A stretch of DNA of 9,887 bases from Candidatus Dadabacteria bacterium (lineage in GTDB: Bacteria; Desulfobacterota_D; UBA1144; Nemesobacterales; UBA2774). Positions 5,954 to 9,887 of the stretch are shown one piece after another. Numbering within the stretch: the stretch's first letter is position 1; every line of letters begins with the position of its first letter. A model generated the notes under the pieces. That model searched no databases. It was not told the origin of the DNA and saw only the letters and a list, made by a program, of their open reading frames with translations. Location of the stretch: assembly GCA_020054175.1 (NCBI GenBank), contig JAGVLR010000210.1, forward strand, positions 1-9,887, written 5' to 3'. The position numbers and the translations under genes are program-made.

Positions 5954-7591
5954 CTAGAGCTTCTTAGCGATATCGCGAAGGACGTATTTCTGAATTTTAC
6001 CTGTGGAGGTTTTCGGCAGCTCCATGAATATTACCGTTTTCGGGCATTTAAAATGTGCGAGCCGTTTACGGCAGAAATCTATTATGTCTTTCCCGGTTAT
6101 TTCCGGTGCGCCTGATTTCAGGGTTACGAAGGCGCAGGGCGTCTCTCCCCACGACTCGTCGGGTCTCGCGACGACGGCGGCTTCGAGCACGTCCGGATGC
6201 TGGTAGAGGACCGATTCCACCTCCAACGTCGAAATGTTTTCCCCGCCCGAGATTATGATGTCTTTCGAGCGGTCCTTTATCTCGATATAACCGTTCGGAT
6301 GCGTGACGCCGAGGTCTCCTGTGTGAAACCATCCGCCCCTGAAAGCCTCTTCCGTCGCGCCGGGATTTTTGAGATATCCCTTCATGACGATGTTGCCCCT
6401 GAAAAATACCTCGCCTATCGTCTCCCCGTCCCAGGGCAGGTGCTCTACAGTTTCCGGGTCGCCGACCATGAGCCCTTCCTGCAGTGTATAGCGCACCCCC
6501 TGGCGCGCCTTCAGGGCGGAGCGCTCGTCCGAGGGAAGGGCGTCCCATTCGTCGTGCCATTCGCATACGGCCGCGGGGCCGTAGGTTTCCGTGAGGCCGT
6601 AGACGTGGGTTACGCGGAAGCCCATTTTCTCTATTCTTTCGAGGACGGCGGCCGGGGGCGCTGCCGCCGCCGTAAGGAAATTCACGGGCTGCTCAAGGCC
6701 TTCCCGCAGCTCCTTTGCCGAGTTTATTATCATGTTCATGACGACCGGGGCGCCGCAGAGGTGAGTCGCGCCGTGATTCTTTATGGCTTCGAATATGTGC
6801 GCGGAATCGACCCTTCTCATGCAGACGGAAGTGCCCGCGATCGCCGCGAGCGACCATGTGAAACACCAGCCGTTACAGTGAAACATCGGGAGCGTCCAGA
6901 GGTATACGGGCCTTCCGGTCATACCCCAGCTGACGAGGTTTCCGACGGCGTTCAGGTAAGCGCCCCTGTGGTGGTATACGACGCCCTTGGGGTTGCCGGT
7001 CGTGCCGGAAGTGTAGTTGAGCGCTATGGCGCTCCACTCGTCGCCGGGGCCTCTCCACGGAAAGGACGGGTCGCCGGACGCTATAAAATCTTCGTATTCC
7101 ACCTCGCCGAGCCTCTCGCCGCCCGGTCCCGACGGATCGTCTATGTCTATAACGATGGGCTTTTTTCCGAGCATGGCGATCGCCTTTTTTATAACGGGTG
7201 AAAACTCGGTGTCGGCAATCAGCACCTTCGCCTCTCCGTGTCCCAATAGGAACGCTATGGTCTCCGCGTCTTGCCTTATGTTGAGCGAGTTAAGCACTGC
7301 GCCGGTCATGGGCACGCCGAAGTGCGCCTCGTAATGCGCAGGGATATTCGGGGCCATGAACGCTACTGTATCACCCTTTCCGATACCGATACGAGCGAGC
7401 GCGGAGGCGAGCCTGACGCATCTTTCATAGGTTTCGCGCCACGTATATCTGGCGTCGCCATGAATAACCGAAGCCCGGTCAGGAAAGACTGTAGCCGCTC
7501 TTTCGATGAATGTGAGCGGCGACAGCGGCTCGTAGTTCGCGGGATTTTTTTCGAGTCCAATGTCGTATTTTCTGCTGCCGGAGTCTGTCAT
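5954..7591 (-). CDS. Acyl-CoA synthetase (AMP-forming; ANL superfamily, medium/long-chain or DmdB-like)
   Basis: The 545-residue enzyme has all core motifs of AMP-forming acyl-CoA ligases: P-loop YTSGTTGNPKG (193-203), YGLTET (331-336), WFHTGD (421-426), the hinge region DRSKD (440-444) followed by SGGENIS, and PKTSTGKIQK (526-535) with the catalytic Lys532. LWTLPMFHCNGW (231-242) marks the subgroup holding bacterial acyl-CoA synthetases such as methylmercaptopropionate-CoA ligase (DmdB) and plant acyl-activating enzymes. It would activate a carboxylic acid to an acyl-AMP and then an acyl-CoA in the cytosol. Chain length cannot be read from sequence, and no beta-oxidation genes lie beside it. 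ATG 7591 has a weak AGGAAA eleven bases upstream (complement of 7603-7608). The length is normal and the frame intact. It is divergent from rarA, with 93 bases between the start codons. Confidence 0.93.
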   Translation of the reverse strand: MTDSGSRKYDIGLEKNPANYEPLSPLTFIERAATVFPDRASVIHGDARYTWRETYERCVRLASALARIGIGKGDTVAFMAPNIPAHYEAHFGVPMTGAVLNSLNIRQDAETIAFLLGHGEAKVLIADTEFSPVIKKAIAMLGKKPIVIDIDDPSGPGGERLGEVEYEDFIASGDPSFPWRGPGDEWSAIALNYTSGTTGNPKGVVYHHRGAYLNAVGNLVSWGMTGRPVYLWTLPMFHCNGWCFTWSLAAIAGTSVCMRRVDSAHIFEAIKNHGATHLCGAPVVMNMIINSAKELREGLEQPVNFLTAAAAPPAAVLERIEKMGFRVTHVYGLTETYGPAAVCEWHDEWDALPSDERSALKARQGVRYTLQEGLMVGDPETVEHLPWDGETIGEVFFRGNIVMKGYLKNPGATEEAFRGGWFHTGDLGVTHPNGYIEIKDRSKDIIISGGENISTLEVESVLYQHPDVLEAAVVARPDESWGETPCAFVTLKSGAPEITGKDIIDFCRKRLAHFKCPKTVIFMELPKTSTGKIQKYVLRDIAKKL

Positions 7592-7684
7592 GTCACGTCC
7601 AGTTTCCTATGATAGATATATCTTACAGTAATTCGGGGGGACGCCGCTATTGATTTCTTATCCCCCGCCCTCTACCCTTTCTCT
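7592..7684. promoter_or_regulatory. Divergent intergenic region with pyrimidine-rich rarA leader and a G-run/C-run stem
   Basis: This 93-base gap must hold the promoters of both the acyl-CoA synthetase (minus) and rarA (plus). It has an AT-rich patch at 7608-7630 with -10-like boxes on both strands: TATGAT at 7608-7613 on plus, and TATCAT as the complement of 7609-7614 on minus. Neither has a convincing -35. GGGGGA (7636-7641) pairs perfectly with TCCCCC (7661-7666) across a 19-base loop. From 7661 to the rarA ATG, 22 of 24 bases are pyrimidines and there is no Shine-Dalgarno sequence. Confidence 0.45.
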
Positions 7685-9022
7685 ATGGCTAAAAAGTTCA
7701 TGGGCGAGGACGAGGAGCTATCCCTCTTCAAACCGCCTCCGGGCGCTTCGCCGCTCGCCGAAAGGATGCGCCCCAAAACGTTCGAGGAATTCGCGGGGCA
7801 GGGTCACCTCGTCGGGCAGGACGGGGTCATACGCAGAATGCTCGAGAGGAGCAGTATTCGCTCCATGATACTCTGGGGCCCGCCGGGCTCCGGAAAGACG
7901 ACGCTCGCCCGTCTCCTGGCGACGAGGTTAAGCGCCGACTTCGTCCAGATAAACGCGATATCGTCCGGCGTGAAGGACCTCCGGGAAATTATAGACGCCG
8001 CTGAAAAGTCGCGCGGCATCGGAAGGAGAACCGTTCTCTTCATAGACGAGATACACAGATTTAACAAGTCTCAGCAGGCGGCTCTCCTCAAAAGCGTCGA
8101 GAACGGAACGCTCGTTCTCATCGGCGCGACGACGGAAAACCCGTCGTTCGAGGTGATATCGCCGCTCCTTTCACGCTCTAGCGTATACGTTCTCGAATCG
8201 CTGACGCGTGAAGACCTGGCCGCGCTCCTCGACCGCGCGCTCGAAGAGGACGAGATAATAAAGGGCACGTCAGTAACCCCCGATGCGAGAGAGGAGCTAA
8301 TCACTCAGAGCGGCGGGGATGCGCGCGTCATGCTGAACACTCTCGAAGTCGCGTACGACATAAGCGACTTCGGGGAGGGCGGCGCTGTAATCACGCGCGA
8401 CCTTGTCAAGGAAGCATATCAGACCCATCACTATAGATACGACAGGGCAGGGGAGGAGCACTACAACACCATCTCGGCGTTCATAAAGAGCGTCCGCGGA
8501 AGCGATCCCGACGCGGCTGTTTACTACCTCGCCCGCATGCTCGAAGCCGGCGAGGACCCGAAGTTTATCGCGAGGAGGCTCATAGTTCTCGCATCCGAAG
8601 ATATCGGAAACGCCGAGCCATACGCGCTCACGCTCGCGACGGCGGCGTTCACTGCCGTGGATTACGTGGGCATGCCGGAGGCGAGTCTGATCCTGGCGCA
8701 GGCTGCTACGTACCTTTCGAGCTGCCCGAAGAGTAACGCTTCTTACATGGCGATTCAGAGCGCGTTTTCGGAGGTGAGAAGGAGGCCCGGAGTCGCGATC
8801 CCCATGCATCTCCGTAACGCACCCACGAAGCTGATGAAGGAGATCGGGTACGGCAAGGAATATAAATATTCCCACGATTCTCCCGATCACTTCATAGAGC
8901 AGAACTTTCTTCCCGACGAGCTGAAGGACGCCGTATTCTACGAGCCGACGGAGATCGGAAGAGAGTCGGCGTTGAGGAAATACCTCGAGAATAAGTGGAA
9001 AAAGCGGCGCGGTAAAAGCTAA
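7685..9022 (+). CDS. rarA: Replication-associated recombination protein A (RarA/MgsA), AAA+ ATPase
   Basis: The 445-residue product matches RarA in length (E. coli RarA is 447) and layout. An N-terminal leader with the typical SPLAERMRPKTFEEFAGQGH (22-41) is followed by a clamp-loader-like AAA+ module: Walker A GPPGSGKT (65-72), Walker B LFIDEIHRF (118-126), sensor 1 region GATTENPSF (147-155), a candidate arginine finger in LLSR (Arg164) and sensor 2 GDAR (211-214). The C-terminal tetramerisation and DNA-binding region includes RRLIVLASEDIGNA (297-310) and the terminal GYGKEYKYSHDSP (388-400). RarA acts at stalled or gapped replication forks in the cytoplasm. ATG 7685 is the first ATG, GTG or TTG after the in-frame stop at 7613-7615, which supports the start; ATG 7700 is the only close alternative. 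No Shine-Dalgarno sequence precedes either. It has no same-strand operon partner within 179 bases. Confidence 0.96.
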   Translation: MAKKFMGEDEELSLFKPPPGASPLAERMRPKTFEEFAGQGHLVGQDGVIRRMLERSSIRSMILWGPPGSGKTTLARLLATRLSADFVQINAISSGVKDLREIIDAAEKSRGIGRRTVLFIDEIHRFNKSQQAALLKSVENGTLVLIGATTENPSFEVISPLLSRSSVYVLESLTREDLAALLDRALEEDEIIKGTSVTPDAREELITQSGGDARVMLNTLEVAYDISDFGEGGAVITRDLVKEAYQTHHYRYDRAGEEHYNTISAFIKSVRGSDPDAAVYYLARMLEAGEDPKFIARRLIVLASEDIGNAEPYALTLATAAFTAVDYVGMPEASLILAQAATYLSSCPKSNASYMAIQSAFSEVRRRPGVAIPMHLRNAPTKLMKEIGYGKEYKYSHDSPDHFIEQNFLPDELKDAVFYEPTEIGRESALRKYLENKWKKRRGKS

Positions 9023-9093
9023 CCAGCCTATATTTTTCCTTCCGCTTCTGTATGCGGCCTCGAATTATTTAGCCGTTCTCTTTTTAACCTCAG

Positions 9094-9123
9094 CTGACCT
9101 AAACGGCGCTATACTTATATAAT
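9094..9123 (+). promoter_or_regulatory. Sigma70-type promoter for the exported PPC-domain protein
   Basis: A perfect TATAAT (9118-9123) lies 18 bases after CTGACC (9094-9099, 4 of 6 to the -35 consensus), about 79 bases before the next start codon. GCCGTT (9072-9077) and AACGGC (9102-9107) form an inverted repeat that brackets the -35 box and could be an operator, though this is speculative. This is the best promoter match in the window. Confidence 0.5.
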
Positions 9124-9201
9124 GAATTAAAAACAGTGTATCGTGCCGCTGTGCTACAGGGAGAATGCATTTGCAGCCGGGAGCGGAAAGGAGAACGGTG
9201 G

Positions 9202-9887
9202 ATGAATAAAATAATAATCTTCGTCTGTGCGGTGTCGTGTCTTGGCGCTCTTTTGCCGAAAGGCGCTCTAGCCGTTTATGAAATAGAGTTCTACGTTACA
9301 AATCAGACCAATAGCGAGAAATGCTTCGAATGCACGGGGCCGTTTTCCAGGCATACGCCGAGGGTGCTTGTCCCCGCGGGCGGGGGTACGTCATACTTTT
9401 ATACTGCGGCAGTAGGTCAGTTCAGTCCGTACGGCACGTGGTACTGCTCAGTGATTTTTACGGATTCGTGCTTCGACGAAGGACCGGTCCCGGAAGATGA
9501 AATCGTCACGCAGGGCATAGCGATACCTCCCGGAACGGCGTCAGTGAGCCTGCAAATATCGGAAGGCAGATTCGGAGATACCCTGATTAGTGTGATTTTC
9601 CCGGGTCTCGGTACAGTAGCGGACGTCGCCGATGCTTCCGTAACGTCTTTTCTCGGCGACGATCCCAGGCCTGGCAGGGGTGACAACGATACCTTCAGCT
9701 TCGAGGCGGAGGGAGGCGAAGAGGTGACCATCAAGCTCGAACCCGACCCGTCGGCCGGTCACGTAGGGGAGGGGGCCACGCTCAGATTGAGGCCGGCGCA
9801 AGGGGGAGGCAGCCCGCTCCTGGTCAGGAGCGAGAAGCTTCCTTTCGAGGCGACTGTTACAATAGCGGAGGCGGGAACCTACCAGAT
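9202..9887 (+). CDS. Exported protein of unknown function with a PPC-like beta-sandwich, truncated by the window edge
   Basis: The frame runs from ATG 9202 to the end of the window without a stop (228 codons visible). AAAGGAG (9187-9193) is eight bases before the ATG, a strong ribosome-binding site. Residues 1-24 form a Sec signal peptide (MNKIII, hydrophobic core, cleavage predicted after GALA). The mature N-terminal region (about 25-150) matches nothing I recognise. It is rich in beta-type residues and has four cysteines: Cys41, Cys44 (CFEC), Cys82 and Cys90, enough for two disulfides. From about residue 160, GDNDTFSFEAEGGEEVTIKLEPD, a variable loop, then LPFEATVTIAEAGTYQ resembles the bacterial pre-peptidase C-terminal (PPC) domain, a beta-sandwich common at the ends of secreted enzymes. 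The C-terminus, and so any catalytic domain, lies off the window. Transcription is probably independent of rarA given the promoter at 9094-9123. Confidence 0.8.
   Translation, partial: MNKIIIFVCAVSCLGALLPKGALAVYEIEFYVTNQTNSEKCFECTGPFSRHTPRVLVPAGGGTSYFYTAAVGQFSPYGTWYCSVIFTDSCFDEGPVPEDEIVTQGIAIPPGTASVSLQISEGRFGDTLISVIFPGLGTVADVADASVTSFLGDDPRPGRGDNDTFSFEAEGGEEVTIKLEPDPSAGHVGEGATLRLRPAQGGGSPLLVRSEKLPFEATVTIAEAGTYQ

Noticed and set aside
6197..7201. 334-codon plus-strand frame antisense to the acyl-CoA synthetase
   Set aside because: It is long only because of GC-rich third positions on the opposite strand. No domain is recognisable, and the minus-strand frame has all ANL motifs.
8297..8890. 197-codon minus-strand frame inside rarA
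   Set aside because: Antisense shadow of a well-conserved RarA coding region.
9042..9057. CCGC/GCGG small hairpin after rarA
   Set aside because: Only four pairs with an eight-base loop and no T run after it; expected by chance.
1..9887. Possible defence island, prophage, transposon, CRISPR array or biosynthetic cluster
   Set aside because: All recognised genes are envelope, transport, metabolic or replication-maintenance functions. I saw no transposase, integrase, direct-repeat array or toxin-antitoxin pair, and codon use is uniform.

Overview
The window looks like ordinary chromosomal DNA from a Gram-negative, probably uncultured bacterium. The base composition is moderately GC-rich (estimated by eye at mid-to-high 50s percent). 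There is a likely outer-membrane lipoprotein, a PBP4-type peptidase, a periplasm-facing sugar dehydrogenase and a Sec-exported protein. Isoleucine is encoded to an unusual degree by ATA, and arginine often by AGG. A deltaproteobacterial-grade or candidate-phylum source (for example Desulfobacterota or Dadabacteria-like) would fit, but no marker gene here fixes the taxonomy.

Layout, left to right. Positions 1-432 hold the C-terminal end of a PBP4-type D-Ala-D-Ala carboxypeptidase. Positions 517-1662 hold a serine beta-lactamase-fold lipoprotein on the same strand. A structured spacer with two perfect TATAAT boxes follows, then a CPA1-type K+(Na+)/H+ antiporter (about 1874-3355) and a six-helix HdeD/DUF308 membrane protein (3516-4058). 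Converging on HdeD from the other strand is a 117-residue reading frame (4072-4425) that matches only the N-terminal domain of a larger AAA+ ATPase family, so it is probably a truncated remnant. Next come an anchored or secreted PQQ-type sugar dehydrogenase (4689-5930), converging on an acyl-CoA synthetase (5954-7591, minus strand), and divergently transcribed rarA (7685-9022). The window ends inside a secreted protein with a PPC-like beta-sandwich (9202 to the edge), preceded by a good sigma70-type promoter.

How the genes relate. The first two genes both act on D-Ala-D-Ala-like substrates or use that fold in the cell envelope. The antiporter and HdeD both fit pH or ion stress at the inner membrane, though separate promoter-like sequences suggest they need not be one operon. 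The remaining genes (sugar oxidation, fatty-acid activation, replication-fork maintenance, exported protein) look like unrelated housekeeping or metabolic neighbours.

No stretch longer than 300 bases lacks a gene; the longest gap is 4426-4688. I saw no tRNA, rRNA, CRISPR array, insertion sequence or phage gene. I did not find a convincing novel multi-gene system. The observations most worth checking are the truncated AAA+ domain, the pyrimidine-rich leader of rarA without a Shine-Dalgarno sequence, and the four-cysteine exported protein at the right edge.
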